Shown: in pieces, positions 23,544 to 35,257 of the stretch
How positions within the stretch are numbered: position 1 is the stretch's first letter
How the letters are laid out: each line of letters starts with the position of its first letter
Source of the DNA: Rhizodiscina lignyota
Taxonomy: Eukaryota; Ascomycota; Dothideomycetes; Aulographales; Rhizodiscinaceae
DNA: 64,000 nucleotides
Assembly: GCA_010015805.1 (NCBI GenBank)
Contig: ML978123.1
Span: forward strand, 1,984,001 to 2,048,000
Direction of reading: 5' to 3'
Program-made: the position numbers and the translations under genes
Notes under the pieces: generated by a model
Databases searched by the model: none
What the model saw: only the letters and a program-made list of their open reading frames with translations
Told to the model about the DNA's origin: nothing

Positions 23544-25804
23544 ATTGTAGACGGAATTTTCGGGTTTGTTAGAACGTGAGAAGTATTAAGTAGCGTCCTA
23601 TTTGGCAGGAGTCAGTTAATATTCGTGCTGCGGGAAGGGGCGTCATGCGGACAAGTGGAGGAGTTTCGGCGCGTTCTTTGTTGGGTCAGTGACGTACCGT
23701 GGTTGCGGGTATGAGTCAAAGGGCAGTGTAGAAGCTGAGCAAAAGGCGGCAGAGCGAGTGCGCGAAGCGAAGAGGAAAGGCGAGGAGAAGATGCTCGGCC
23801 TGGCGGTCGAAGCAGAGCAAAGGATTAGGTGTACAGTTGGAGAAGCGGATTAATCGTCACTGGTGCTGGGCAGCGGCGATTAGGGAGGCTCGGACAAAGG
23901 CACGCGGGCAGATGCTTCGAGCACGGCGGGCGCGGATTGCTTCAGAGGCGAGAGGATGGGGTCCTGGCTGGTTGTGTTGCTGTTCTGGTGCACATTCGTT
24001 GTTGTTGATTGAAGTTGAGGATGGAGGAAGGCCGTTCCGGGAGATGAACACAGGCCGGGCCAAGCACTGGCACCCACTGGCTGCGTGTCAGGGAAGCGGC
24101 CACTCGTCTGCCTTGCTGGAGCGGCCAGCATGCAGCGCGCCCGCCAATCAGCGCCGATCCCCTCCCACACGTTGCGCCGCGCACAAAAGTCGCTGCGGTC
24201 ACACTCCCCGAAATGCCATCGTCGAAGCTGATTCCATTCCACTCGTCTTCGTCAGCCACAGCGAGTGTCACGTTCGCACATCACTCGCGCTCACGCCCTC
24301 CGCACGCGCCATCGCGCTGCTTTGCAATCCGCTCATGACGAACCACTTCCATTTGCGCCGTGCTCGATGCGGACGCCTGTCAATATTCCCTTATCTCGTA
24401 ATTTTACGGACTACCACCCTTTTCCTCCTCGCACCAACGAGCACCAAGAGTAGATCATCTCTTAGAGCGCTTCCGATTTCTCCCTTCTTCCCCCAAAGCA
24501 CCAGCTGTATCACGCCCCGCTTATCAAGCCACATCCTTCTGTCCCGTCGTGTACTGGTTGTAATACTGTCGAGTTGGCTGTGCCTATCACTGGCTATCAA
24601 TGCTGGTCGAGGTCGTGTAATACTCCCTGTAGGTTCAAGGTGACTTCCGCAGTGTCCGCACGCATAGATGCGGCACAGTTCGAACGGGAGAAAATGCTCC
24701 TTGAGACATGGTGAAATTACAAGCTTAAACACTTACTTCGGGCACAAACCCGAGGTGCATCTATGCAAGCAGTGTGTGCCTTCGCCTAACATGCTCGACA
24801 CTATAACGACTGCCGCCCACGATAGCACGCAAGCCGCTGCAGAGCGGGCAGTCTAACCTCTCTCCACACTTACCTGCACCACGGCATTCCCTGCGTTATG
24901 ACACCAATCCTACGTACCTGTCTGAAGCTCTACCCTACTCGTCGCAGCAGGAGGGGTATGGCTGACGAGGGGGCCCCCATGACGGCCATCAAGCATCGCT
25001 CACGACAACCTCGAAGGAAGGTCATGGAAGCGATGCCGATCTCGGCAACGTCTCATCATGCTCAGTCCAACTTGAATCGAGACCTAACCCTACCTCGTCG
25101 AATGCATGCCCCTCATTCCCTCAACAACATGTCGTGAGTGATATTGCCCTACCGTCGTGCGACTGGACAAGAAGTGAGGGAGCGAATCGCGAACATTTCC
25201 GTTCCTGCGTGCGGCCAAGCTGCCTTTCGCGAGATACCGAGCGAATCCACCTATCCTACGCATGTAAAATTGCCTGGGGAGGGAGGGAAGGGAAGCTGCA
25301 TCGCGACCCGGCAAATCCGTTCGAGCCACGTGCAGTCATGTCTGGACTTGCCTGCGGCAGCAATGGATGGCTGGATAGCACGCTCGGGTCTTCACCAGCC
25401 CAAATCGACGATCAGTTTTGATACACGCGTGAGTTGCTCGAAATTCTCCAGATGGGTGAAATGACCAAGCTGTTTCGATTCCGGCAGGGAGTTATGGCTG
25501 ACGCGAATTGCTCCGCAACCACGCTTGGGCGGGACAGATAGCTGAGCCCGATGAATGGTCGAAAGTGTGCCGCATGAGCTACCTTCCATTAGTGAGAGTA
25601 TCTCTGAAATCTTAGTTTGACATGCTTTACACAATATTTATCAAACATACACAGCGTCAATGAGCATAGTATTAATCAATTGAAGGACATACACCATATC
25701 AGTCCGATGTGTAGTAGCTATGGTGCAACTACTGTCCTCGTCGAGCGCCACAGCGATAACGTCTACTCGATCAGTATGATGATAGCAATAAAGCCTGAAT
25801 AGCC
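23544..25804. other. Long intergenic, STB3 promoter / TOP3 3' side
   Basis: 2.26 kb between the STB3 start and the TOP3 stop, both minus-strand. The part next to STB3 is GC-rich and looks like a long 5' leader. A plus-strand open frame (23837-24643) has a TTG start and a low-complexity Arg/Ser/Leu composition, and I do not accept it as a gene. No tRNA, repeat or transposon was seen. Confidence 0.4.
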
Positions 25805-28209
25805 TCAGCCACCCTCCACACCAGCATTCACTCCCAAGATGTACTTGCGGAACGCCTGGCAGATGTGTCAGCACGTATTTGTACCTTACAGCGCCTCCGA
25901 CGCCCTGGACGCGGATGCGCATACGGATGAAAGCTTGGAAGTGGCGGACTGAAATCAGGAGAGTTGACAAAGAGTTGATGGTATACATACCGCTTTGAGG
26001 ACGTCCATCTGCTGCGTAGTGATGACGAAGACTTCGCGATACTGCTCGAGGCTCTGGTGTACGACGTCTGCTTTCGTCATGCGGCCTTCGCAGATGGCGC
26101 GCATGTGGTCTTCCATCTGTTCGCGGATTTCAGTTAGGCAGCTCGTAGGTAGGGAAGGGATTTGAGAATATTGAACGCACCTCTTTCCGCAAGAACGGCT
26201 TGCTCAAGCTCGTCTGGAACCTCAGGTTATCATAACCTTCAATCAACGCAACTCCAAGCGTTGTCGGGACAAATTCTCTCATCCCATTTCCGCTACCTCC
26301 TCCTCCTCCTCTTGCATTTGCACCACCTCTACCACCTCTTCCCCTCCCTCTTCCCCTACCTCTACCACCTCTAGCACCCCTTTCCTCGACTACCGTTTCG
26401 TCCGCTCCGTCTGCATCCTCATCCTCGTTGTCCGACGTAGCCTCTCTTACATGTGTTCGCGACTTTACGTATTCTCTCTGCTCAATCTTCTCAATGTGCT
26501 CCGCAATAGTCGCATCCGTGCCAATCCCATTCGCGTTCATCATCTTAATCAGCTCCTCTTCCGTCAGGTATCCAGGTGCTTTCGTCTCTCCGTCAACCAT
26601 ATTTGCCTCCGTCGGGACGAACATCTCGCCAACCTCAAATTTCGGCAACTCCTGTGATGAATTCCACCGCATATAAGGATATACGTCGAGGAAGTTGCGC
26701 TCGAGGACGATGAGTCCGGAGGTAGAGAATGTCTCACCGCCCCAGACTATGGCACATGTTGTAGACATGCCTTTTGCGTCTTCGGAGCAGCAGGCGAGGA
26801 ATCTTCGTACCACAAACTCGTAAACTCGGTTTTGTTCCCCGTCGAGCCGCGTCGGTGCCACAAAGTTTACCGGGTGAATAGGTGGATGTGCATTGTCATT
26901 CTCCCTTCCTTGCCTGGGCTGCTTGAAATTGCCGTTTAGTAGACCCTGTGCGTACGTTCCCCAGTTCTGGCTCTGCGTCTGCTTTTGCACCAGAGCGCGT
27001 AAGTCCATGGAGGCATCGAATTGATCCGTTTCTGTTCTGGGGTAAGATATCCAGCCCTCAGTGTAGAGCTTTTCCGCGACCTCCATGACCCGCTTGCTCG
27101 TCATCCTGAGAAATCTTGCACCACACGTCTGGAGCTCCACTGTCGTCAGAGGTAGTGGCTTCCACTTGCTCTTCGGCTTTGTCTCCATCTTTATCACTCT
27201 CGCAAACTTGGCGCTTAGACATCGTTCATAAAGTATGGTGACGGCCATGCGATCGAATAGCCGCTCCCTCGCCCAGTTGAACTTGCATCTCACACCGTCT
27301 TTCTCGTGAAACACCACAATCCGCCAAAAAGCCTCAGGTACAAAGCGCTTGACTCGGAAGTACCGATCGACCACAAAGCCCAGAGTTGGGAACTGACAGC
27401 TCCCATAGCTGATCACACCTTTCTCACCGACCAGGTGCTGAATCATCGGTTTCAGCTGCAAAGTCTGTAGGCGCGTAAACGCAGCACCGAGGCGGAGGTC
27501 GAGCTCGATACGTGCCGCTACTGCATCGGCCTCATGCTCATTTAGAGCGATAGGATTGCGTGCCGCCTGAACAATCAGTTGCCTCGTATAAGCGTGAAAT
27601 TTTGCGCGCTTGACTTCGATTCTAGGGTTCGAGCGGAGTGCGATATCGCGGACTTCGGCGCCAATGTGCTCGCCTTCGCGGTCACAATCGGTCCAGATGA
27701 AGAGAGCATTGCAGTAGCGAGCCTTTGTACTAATGTTTTCCGCGATTACCTTTTTGTCCTGAACTCTCGTTAGCTAGCTCTTTGCGTATTTAGCACTAAC
27801 GCCGCGCAAGAATTAAGTCCACATACCTTGGCAACAGAAGTTATGATTGGAGCCTCGAAGAGCGATTGCGGATTACATGACTGCCATGACCTGTAACGGG
27901 GATCAAAGTCATGCTCGTGGACATGGCCACGGACTGAAGTGAAGATAACTTCTGACTGTCCCCATGGGAGTCCAAAATCATACGTAAACTCGAAGTTCTT
28001 CAGCCATTGGTCACCGCGGACATTTCTCTGTTACACCCAGTAAGGAAATTGCAATCAAATAGAAAACAGTAAGAAGTTCGAAGGAGCTGTAGCGCGTTCT
28101 GTGTCCAGATACTGCGAAGAAAACTTACGCCTTGCACGTTGCCACCGAGGAATCCAGCGACAGTCCTTGCTATCGAGGGCTTCTCAGCCACGCATAGTAT
28201 TCTCCCCAT
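25805..28209 (-). CDS. TOP3: DNA topoisomerase III (type IA)
   Basis: Passes single strands and, with the RecQ helicase Sgs1 and Rmi1, dissolves recombination intermediates. Exons are 28209-28129, 28027-27827, 27758-26181, 26116-25991 and 25855-25805, giving 678 aa (yeast 656). The Toprim domain starts MGRILCVAEKPSIA and carries the acidic metal site FIWTDCDREGEHIG. The active-site Tyr is at about residue 333 in GWISYPRTETDQ. GIGTDATIAEHIEKI and FVPTTLGVALIEGYD are also conserved. An RGG-type insert (about residues 555-586, bases 26284-26378) interrupts the region before FVPTTLG. The last small exon gives AFRKYILGVNAGVEGG; its intron (25856-25990) may contain a further skipped segment, so the exact end is less sure. 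Confidence 0.96.
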
Positions 28210-28550
28210 TTGTGATCCATGGTCCGAGCAGAGCTGCACTGAAGACCGGATAGTCGAAGAGCCGGAGTAGTTTAAAGTGAGGAACGCGTGTTGAACGCGT
28301 CGTTAGACGCGCGCCACTCGGTTACTGCCGAGATCTCAGACCCCTAACCTTAAACATTCGCGCGTGACGAAATCAACCCAGAAAATGCGAGGAAAGCGCT
28401 TCTAAGCGATCAAACTCCACAGCTGAACCTTGCAACTACATCTCGTCACAAGCGGCACTTTCTTCTTTCACCACCCCTCTTATTAATACATATTCCATAC
28501 ATCCACCTTCTCTGCATCTTTCACCGTCTGTTCTCCTCAATTGGCACACG
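28210..28550. promoter_or_regulatory. Divergent promoter, TOP3 / DUF1295 gene
   Basis: A 341 bp interval between head-to-head genes. Two perfect MCB elements lie at its TOP3 end. A pyrimidine-rich stretch (about 28450-28545) precedes the DUF1295 ATG, as is common at fungal transcription starts. Confidence 0.6.
28284..28300. promoter_or_regulatory. Paired MCB (ACGCGT) elements
   Basis: ACGCGT occurs at 28284-28289 and 28295-28300, 11 bp apart, 75-91 bp upstream of the TOP3 ATG, with a further ACGCGC at about 28307. MCB boxes bind MBF (Mbp1/Swi6) and drive G1/S expression of DNA-synthesis genes. A topoisomerase III is a sensible target. The site is seen; the binding is inferred. Confidence 0.5.
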
Positions 28551-29672
28551 ATGCTCTTCTCCCTACCCGTCGTTTCCACGCTGCAAGACTGCGCCCTCTG
28601 GACCAAGACAATAGAACCATTCTGGCCGCAGCTCTACAGTCTACCCAAGCAGCTGATCGCAGTACGATCTGTCGACGACCTCCAAAATGTTTACCTCTCA
28701 AATAACCCTTTCATGACCGCCTTCGTCTTCGCCCTCGTCATTGGCGTCATCACTCTTGTTGCGGCCGAGATAAATCGGAACTACTCGCAAGTGGATCGAC
28801 TGTGGAGCATCCTCCCCACTATATACAATGCGCATTACTGTTATTGGGCGCATCTAGAAGGGCTGCCAACGCTGAAACTCGACCTGGTTCTCTTGGTCAG
28901 CACGTTGTGGAGCATTAGACTCTCGTACAACTATTGGAGAAAAGGAGGCTACAACATTGGCGTCGAGGACTACCGCTGGCCGATTCTGAGGAAACAGATG
29001 GGTCCTTACTTATTTACGATCCTCAATTGGACATTCATCTCATTTGGACAGAGCGTACGGTGCCGCTTTCCATGCTTACCTTCATAGCTAACTCTACATT
29101 AGATCCTTCTTATGCTTATCACAGCCCCTACCTATATCCTCCTCTGCACATCCCGCATCACAAGCCCATCGACGTCTCTTCAACTCGACACCTATGACCT
29201 CATCTTTCCAGCGACCTGGGCCTTCCTCCTCGCCATCGAGACACTGTCGGACCAGCAACAGTGGCGGTACCACAAGGCGAAGCACGCGTACGAAAAGACT
29301 GCCAAGATCCCCAGCGAGTATAAGAACTCGTTCTCCAGCGAGGATCTCGACAGAGGCTTCCTCACTTCCGGCTTGTTCGCATATGCCCGCCACCCCAACT
29401 ATGCCGCCGAAATGGGCGTTTGGCTGACGTTGTACGTTTGGGGTTGCTACACAAGCCAGACACGTTGGAACTGGACAGTCGGCGCCGCGTTGGCGTATGT
29501 GTTCATCTTCTTGAGCAGCACGCCCCTTACTGAGGGAATCAGTACGGGAAAATATGACGAATACACGATCTATCAGAGTGGCGTCGGAAGATTTGTCCCT
29601 GATGTCATCAAGGTGGCTAGAGGCGGGTTTAAGGGTGCACAAGAGAGAGCCAGCGGGAAGAAGACGAAATAA
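28551..29672 (+). CDS. DUF1295 / steroid 5-alpha-reductase-like membrane protein
   Basis: Two exons (28551-29054 and 29103-29672; intron 48 bp) give 357 aa. Several hydrophobic segments (for example FMTAFVFALVIGVITLVAA and LDLVLLVSTLWSIRL) surround the family hallmarks SQVDRLWSILP, YNYWRKGGYN, EDYRWPILR and the C-terminal FAYARHPNYAAE. That last motif resembles the NADPH-binding end of the ICMT/steroid-reductase superfamily. Members are integral membrane oxidoreductases of unknown substrate; ER location is likely. The last residues are basic (GKKTK), which could act as an ER-retrieval signal. No catalytic claim can be made beyond the fold. Confidence 0.88.
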
Positions 29673-29853
29673 GCATTGGAAAGACGTGGAGGGAACACGG
29701 TTGGAGAGGGAGATCATTGGCACTTAGCGTTTGGCAAAGGTGCATTTCACGGGCGGCACTATCCTGCATATACGGCGTTTTAATGCAATTAATTTCTTGG
29801 GTATTTTTGGAATCTGTCTATATTGACGCCACATTTATATTTCATGGCGCAAT

Positions 29854-31230
29854 TTATGAATCTTTCTTCCCTTTTGCCTTGGCCTTCTTGTCCTTCTCTC
29901 TCTTTCCAATGTACGCCTCACTTCCAATACCGCCGAACACTAGCCCAACGCCAAGATATTGCATTGGCGTGAGCGTGTGTCCGAACCAGATTACTGAAAG
30001 CAGCATCGTGAGCATCTTTCGCGTCACTGTTACCGTGACGAGCACCAGAGATGAGAAGTTGCTGACTACGTAAACTGCATAGGACTGTCAGCTCCAGTTT
30101 TGCTTATGGATGAATGGGACGAGCGGATCACTTACATATGAAGACTTGGCCCACAGCTCCACAGAATCCAAATGCAACTACATCATATCCCACGCTAGGG
30201 TACTTGGTAACGAAATCTAGAGCCTCTCTCAACTCGTCCCCTTTGCCCATCCCCAAAAACGCACCAACTGGCGTCTGTGCCACGTAAGGGGACAAAACTA
30301 AATACAACGATGTGAGAAAGGAGCTGGTCAGGTTCATCGCACACATCATCTGCGGCGCGCTAAACGGCTTGAACGTCTGGAAAATGTAATCCTGGGTGCT
30401 GTTCATCAGCCCATCGAACAGCAGATTGATCCCGAGCAGCAGCAAGCCCCACGTCACGTTCCTCTCCTCGCTGCTCTTGCTCGCGTGCTTCGACGCCTTG
30501 TTCGCCGTCGCCGGGTGGTGCAGCGTGAAGACGGCGACGCCGAGCGTGACGAGGAAGACGACGATGTACTTGTACAGCGGGTAGCGCCGGCGGAACACGG
30601 TCGTCTGCAGGAACATGACGGGCAGCAGCTTGCAGCTCTTCGCGAGGATGAAGGTGACATAGTCGATGTGCGCGAGGCTGGCGTAGCCGAAGGGGCTGGA
30701 TAGGGCGGAGGTGAAGGCGACAAGTAGGAGCGGGTACACGATCGCGCGGCTGGGGAAGATGGGCAGTGGGCGCCCGGGCTTGTGCGGGTGCTTGGTGGAT
30801 ACGGTGAGGTATATGAAGCCGGTGAATGCGGCGAGGAGGGACTGCACGGTGTTGAGGAAGACGGGGTACTTGAAGCGCTCGGGGGAGGAGGGAGTGCCGT
30901 AGGTGGTGGTTGTGATGCGCTCTTGCAGGAAGCCCCAGGTCAAGCTGTTTTCGAGTCAGCACACGGTCTATCATGTATCGCGAATGAAAGGGCAATCGGG
31001 GGAAAGGCATACAATGCACCGTAGATTCCACATATGGAGATGAACATCTCCAGCGTGCCTGGCTGGTTGGCAATCTCCACTGCTCTGGCGCCGATTTCTG
31101 TGGACTCGACCGCATGTTTGACTTCCTCGAGCTTCTCGCTCACATAGCCATTCTGGTGGACGACGCCATTGGAATGGCTGTGTATATCGGACGGTTCTCG
31201 TCTCATGACGGGTGATTTTGTCCGCCCCAT
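29854..31230 (-). CDS. HUT1: Hut1-type UDP-galactose/UDP-glucose transporter of the ER
   Basis: Nucleotide-sugar antiporter (UAA/SLC35B1 family). Exons 31230-31013, 30944-30136 and 30074-29854 give 415 aa; introns are 68 and 61 bp. The N-terminal 60 residues are cytosolic and Ser/Glu-rich. The conserved core reads GIYGAFLTWGFLQERI, FGYASLAHIDYVT, AKSCKLLPVM, NLLFDGLMNSTQDYIF and VTVTVTRKMLTMLLSVIWFG, with about ten hydrophobic spans. The C-terminus ends KGKKDS: lysines at -3 and -4 form a KKXX retrieval signal that fits the ER residence of Hut1. It lies tail-to-tail with the DUF1295 gene, 181 bp apart. The start could also be the second Met, at residue 9. Confidence 0.95.
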
Positions 31231-32523
31231 TGTTGGATTTGGATAGTTGTGAAAGGAGCGACTTGAGAGCGGTTCAATGGATCAGAAACAAAAAGGTTGG
31301 CGAATGCATGAGAAAGGAGTATGGGCCGCGGAAAGGCAAGTTGTATAGTTAGGCTCCGTGGCCTCGAGAGACGGGACGTATTACGTTATCTCCGAATGCG
31401 ATGATGAAAGGTGTTGTGAAGTCGTACCTTGGGGCCATTCCACAAATAGAACGCTAGAAACGCCACACGCGGAGACCCTGAATTCCTTAGCCGCATCGAC
31501 ATCGACTGGCGAACCCTGGATCTGCAGCTCTGTCACCGTATGCCGAGCAACCAGTTCCATCACGCATATCTGCAGTTCGCCTATGAACGAGCACCTGTGA
31601 ACGAGCAGTTTTCGTACTGCAAAACGCACAGAACATGCTTGAGCGGAAATCGCGTAGACGCAAAATTGTATTTTAGGAGCGATGTCATCTCAAATCAGGA
31701 TGCAGGAGTTTTTCTTTTTGGAATGGCTTTGAATTGCTTCTCCATCCATTCTTCACCAACGCTTCACGACTAATGATCTAGATACACGAAATATCCTATA
31801 ATCGCTGCTAAGCCAATCCTTCAAGCTCTGGATAGCGGCTTCGAGCCTCTCTCCTTCAAAGTCGTACAGAGAGGGAAGGGTAGCGAGAAAACAGTTGGTT
31901 GAAGGAGAAGAAGACGGAGAATTATCAGGTAAAAAGGTGAGGTTGATATCGGAAGGAGGCCAAATTGAGGTGTATGAGAGATGGTTCACTGGTTCGTAAA
32001 GAAGGTGTGGCAAGGTGCAAGCAGAACAGGTCGGGCGAAGGTCGATTCCAGGGGAAGGAAAAGCCAACACTAGTTCGAGTTTCGTCAATGCAAGAAATAC
32101 AGTGCCATCGGTCGCGATGGACACTGCAATTGCAAGATTAGGACGAAGAAGCCAGATTGCTGCACAGGTTGGGCCATCCCTCACATTGGCCGGGAAGCCA
32201 ACCATGCGCGGATATCAAAGGCGTGACTCATGAATCGTTAATTCGCTAAAATTTTGCAATGACTGAGCTGAGATGAGCGGTCGAAGAAGGGGCGTCGTAA
32301 AAGACGACTTCAAAGCCGGTTGGAAGGGCATAAGGATTGGCGATTCGGACATATGAAGGCGTTTTGAAGTTATGAGTTTTAGGTGTTCAAGGTAAGTCGA
32401 AGGGAGAAGGGTCGGGTCCAGAGAGGCACTATGCCTACATTTGGGCAACATAGGTCGCCTCGTGCGTGGTTCAGTAAACATCCATCGTCGGAGGTGTAGA
32501 GGGCAGGGGCTTCCATCATCCGA
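31231..32523. other. Intergenic, HUT1 / KH-protein gene
   Basis: 1.3 kb between two minus-strand genes. The first 500 bp (31231-31750) show nothing. The rest contains a doubtful interrupted reading frame listed separately. Confidence 0.4.
31753..32352 (-). CDS. Doubtful hypothetical frame with one internal stop
   Basis: Two minus-strand open stretches share one frame and are split only by a TGA at about 32215. The first begins MSESPILMPFQPALKSSF (ATG 32352). The second contains CAAIWLLRPNLAIAVSIA and ERLEAAIQSLKDWLSSDYR. Together they would code about 199 residues with amphipathic, protein-like composition, but I recognise no family. No good GT-AG intron removes the stop. It could be a decayed gene, a gene with an unusual intron, or the 3' UTR of the KH gene with a chance open frame. 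The function is unknown. Confidence 0.25.
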
Positions 32524-33687
32524 CTACTCCTGAGGCGCCTGGCTTCTGCGCATCTTCTCAGCCTCGAGATTCTCGTAGAGCAAGTACAGCGCCTTCTCAT
32601 TGCTGGCAGCGCTGCCCGTGATGGTGAACATTCTCTCGCCAGATTCGTCGTGCGGTGCCTTTGCGATCGAGATGCGCGCTCCAGAGCTCTTTCTGATTTC
32701 GCTAATCTTACTGCCACCTCTGCCAATGATGCAGCCAACCATGTCGGATGGAATGCTAATGTTCTGAGTCTGAATCTCCTCGCCATCCTCAGTCGTCGTA
32801 GGTGGAGGAGGTCTGCTCGCAGCATCTGATGTAGAACGGCGGGGGTATGGAGCGGGCGCGTCACTGAAATCTGCTCCGTGTCCAGTCCTGTTATAGGACC
32901 TTCCCATGCTAAGACCAGCGCCGCCGCCGCCATTGCTTAGCGGACCAGCACCAGTTTGAACTCTGACTGCAGGATTATATAGAACGGTGCCGTAGCCGCG
33001 TTCGCTGTCATCAATCAGACATTTTCCAATCTCCCAAACGGCCTTCTCGATGCCTTCGGGGGTTCCTTGAACTTCGACGATGCGCTCTGTCGATTGCGGG
33101 AGCATCTCCTTCTGCGCAACCATTCGAACGCCCGAGACGTCCTGGATTTGCTTAATCTTAAGGCCCTGGCGCCCAATAATGGTGCCCATTTGGTTGTGAG
33201 ATATCAGCAGTCGCACGGCTACGTAGAATCCCTGTCAGCGAAATGCACACGCGTCCCCATGCAAGGAGCGTAACGTACGATGCGTTCCATTTGTGTTGAT
33301 GAGTCCACCCATGCCCATAGCGGGCGCGCCATCGAGAAGGCCCTTGGCCACGATCTGATATGCCTTGGCAATACCAGTCAATGCACCGTTTACTGTGAGC
33401 ACCCGGTCATGCACGCCAGGCACGACCTTGCTGACACCAGCGCGTACCCCGGTCTCATCTCGCAAGTCAGCGACATTTTTTCCAGCTTTGCCAATAATGA
33501 CACCAGCCTCTTTGGAAGAGACAATGGCACGTAGTGTGAGCTGCGACTGAGCATATTCTTCTTCAGTTCGCGGGATTGGTTCTCCGTCAGGTCCAAGACG
33601 CGCCTCGTTTGAGCTCATTCGGTTGAATGATTGAGTGAGGTTGTCAATGTCCTGCGTGCCTGGGGCGGCAGTTTCTGCAGCAGACAT
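32524..33687 (-). CDS. Three-KH-domain RNA-binding protein (PCBP / Pbp2-Rnc1 type)
   Basis: Two exons (33687-33279 and 33218-32524, intron 60 bp) give 367 aa. Three KH domains lie at about residues 50-115, 138-205 and 286-350, each with its GXXG loop: IIGKAGKN, IIGRQGLK and IIGRGGSK. The linker between KH2 and KH3 is Gly/Ser/Pro-rich. This arrangement is that of poly(C)-binding proteins, which bind C-rich single-stranded RNA and control mRNA stability or localisation (yeast Pbp2/Hek2, fission yeast Rnc1). The frame is open far upstream of the ATG, but that stretch is low-complexity Ser/Leu/Pro and looks like a pyrimidine-rich 5' leader, so I start at MSAAETAAPG. Confidence 0.93.
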
Positions 33688-35257
33688 GATTGTGGGCTGG
33701 TGGTGTGAGCTCTCAAGGGAGGACGACGAAAGAAGCGAGAGATCAGGGCAAAGAAGCGTGTGGGAGAGAGGAAGAAGAAGCCGATCGGAGGGCTGGAGGA
33801 GGCTAACACTGTAAATACGTAAATCAGCGTACGCTCTTTGCAGGTGAAGGCGCGCAGGCGGAATATAAAGAACATACCTCGCTCGTCTCAAAACGGAAGT
33901 GGCGGCTTTGAAGTGGGGTGTGCGTGTTTTTCTTGGAAGAGCAGGGTAGGTACAAGCAGCAGCAGCAGCTCGGGAAGGAGGGAGGGCAGCGCGGGAGAGG
34001 AGAGGAGAGGAATGGAGAGCGGGAGGAGCGGAAATGGCGAGTGGAGGGCGAAAGGCGAGTGAAGGCTCGAGATGACAGGCGTGGTTGGGAGAAGTTAACG
34101 TGATGGCGGGGAATATTTTTTGAGGGCGAGAGAAGAGAGCTTCCGCAGTGGGCGAAAGCAGGGCTTTCACCTTGCCAATGAGTCGCAATCGCCGATGCAG
34201 GCTCTTTCACTCCACCGTGACCGTCGCCGTCCCCGTTAGAGTTCTCACGCTGCATCCCCGCGCTGCATCTGCATGTTGATGCGTCCTGTTTGGCCGCGCG
34301 TGAGCCTATAGCGGCACTTGCGTGGCAACGAAGCCGGCCATTGGTCCCATTTTCTCTGCCAGCCTCACCTATCACCACATCCGTCGCTAACATTCTTGCC
34401 CCCTTACTTGTACCGGCCTAGTCACCGGTAACCGCGAATATTGTCCGAGATCACAGGCGAAAAATCTTATAAGATGGCCTTCTCAGCAAGAGCAATTGCT
34501 CCCCTGCTTGCTTCCTGTTGCTCCTGTCGCTAGTGAAGAGAAGTGGAGGATGGAGCACTCTGCATCTACCAAACGCTGGCCTCGCTGCAAAAAGATCTGA
34601 GACCTGGAGAATATCGGAAAATGGAATCTGCTCCGGTCGCCCTCTCGAGTCATAAACCTTGCTTCCTCGTACCTTATGGGAACGTGGGATGATGTTTAAG
34701 ACATACATAGGTAGCTAATCCCACGAGTTCAGACGTTGTTCGATTTCCAGAGCAGACTGAGCCAATCGAGCAGTGGATTCCACTCGTTGTACCGTTGCCG
34801 ACTGACGCGTTTACGGCGTCGAGCACTCTGCGCACCTGGTCTGGGCGCTGGATGTCTTTGCACTCGGGGCCACTCGAGCACTTTATCGACGAGGCAGCAG
34901 ATCATACATTGACGACACCAACACTTCTCCCCGGATGGTAGTCTCAATTGGTTGGATTACTGGTGACTGATGCATTCGCTGCGTACAGCACTCTGTCCGG
35001 TGAGGCTGCTCTTTGGCTGTGTTTGGCGCTTGGATCATCTGGGGCAACTCCGTGGGGAAGCTCTCCGCTTCCTTCGAGCATAGCAGCGCGTTTCCCAATG
35101 ACGTTGGCTGCAGCTAAATTGAACTGATGACCATCGGTCTATTTTCTATGCCAATGGCTTTAAAGACGGCACGGCACGCTAAATATTACGCGATTTCCAG
35201 GCTTAAGCCCCATATTCGAAACTTGAATGGATTATGAGATTCGGCATTTTCATGCTC
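33688..35257. other. Intergenic, KH-gene leader and alcohol dehydrogenase 3' side
   Basis: 1.57 kb. The part next to the KH gene (33688-34190) is strongly pyrimidine-rich on the minus strand and is probably a long 5' UTR, perhaps with a leader intron. The remaining 1 kb has no coding signal that I trust. Confidence 0.4.

Noticed and set aside
23837-24643. 268-codon plus-strand frame upstream of STB3
   Set aside because: It starts with TTG, has low-complexity Arg/Ser/Leu composition and lies in the STB3 promoter/leader. No domain is recognisable.
30360-31115. 251-codon minus-strand frame rich in His/Arg/Pro
   Set aside because: It is a shifted frame of the HUT1 second exon in GC-rich coding sequence; the HUT1 frame matches the transporter family throughout.
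33824-34393. 189-codon minus-strand frame upstream of the KH gene
   Set aside because: Composition is Ser/Arg/His low-complexity in a pyrimidine-rich leader, and no family match is apparent.
34804-34809. Isolated ACGCGT in the interval between the KH and alcohol dehydrogenase genes
   Set aside because: A single 6-mer far from any start; expected by chance several times in this window.
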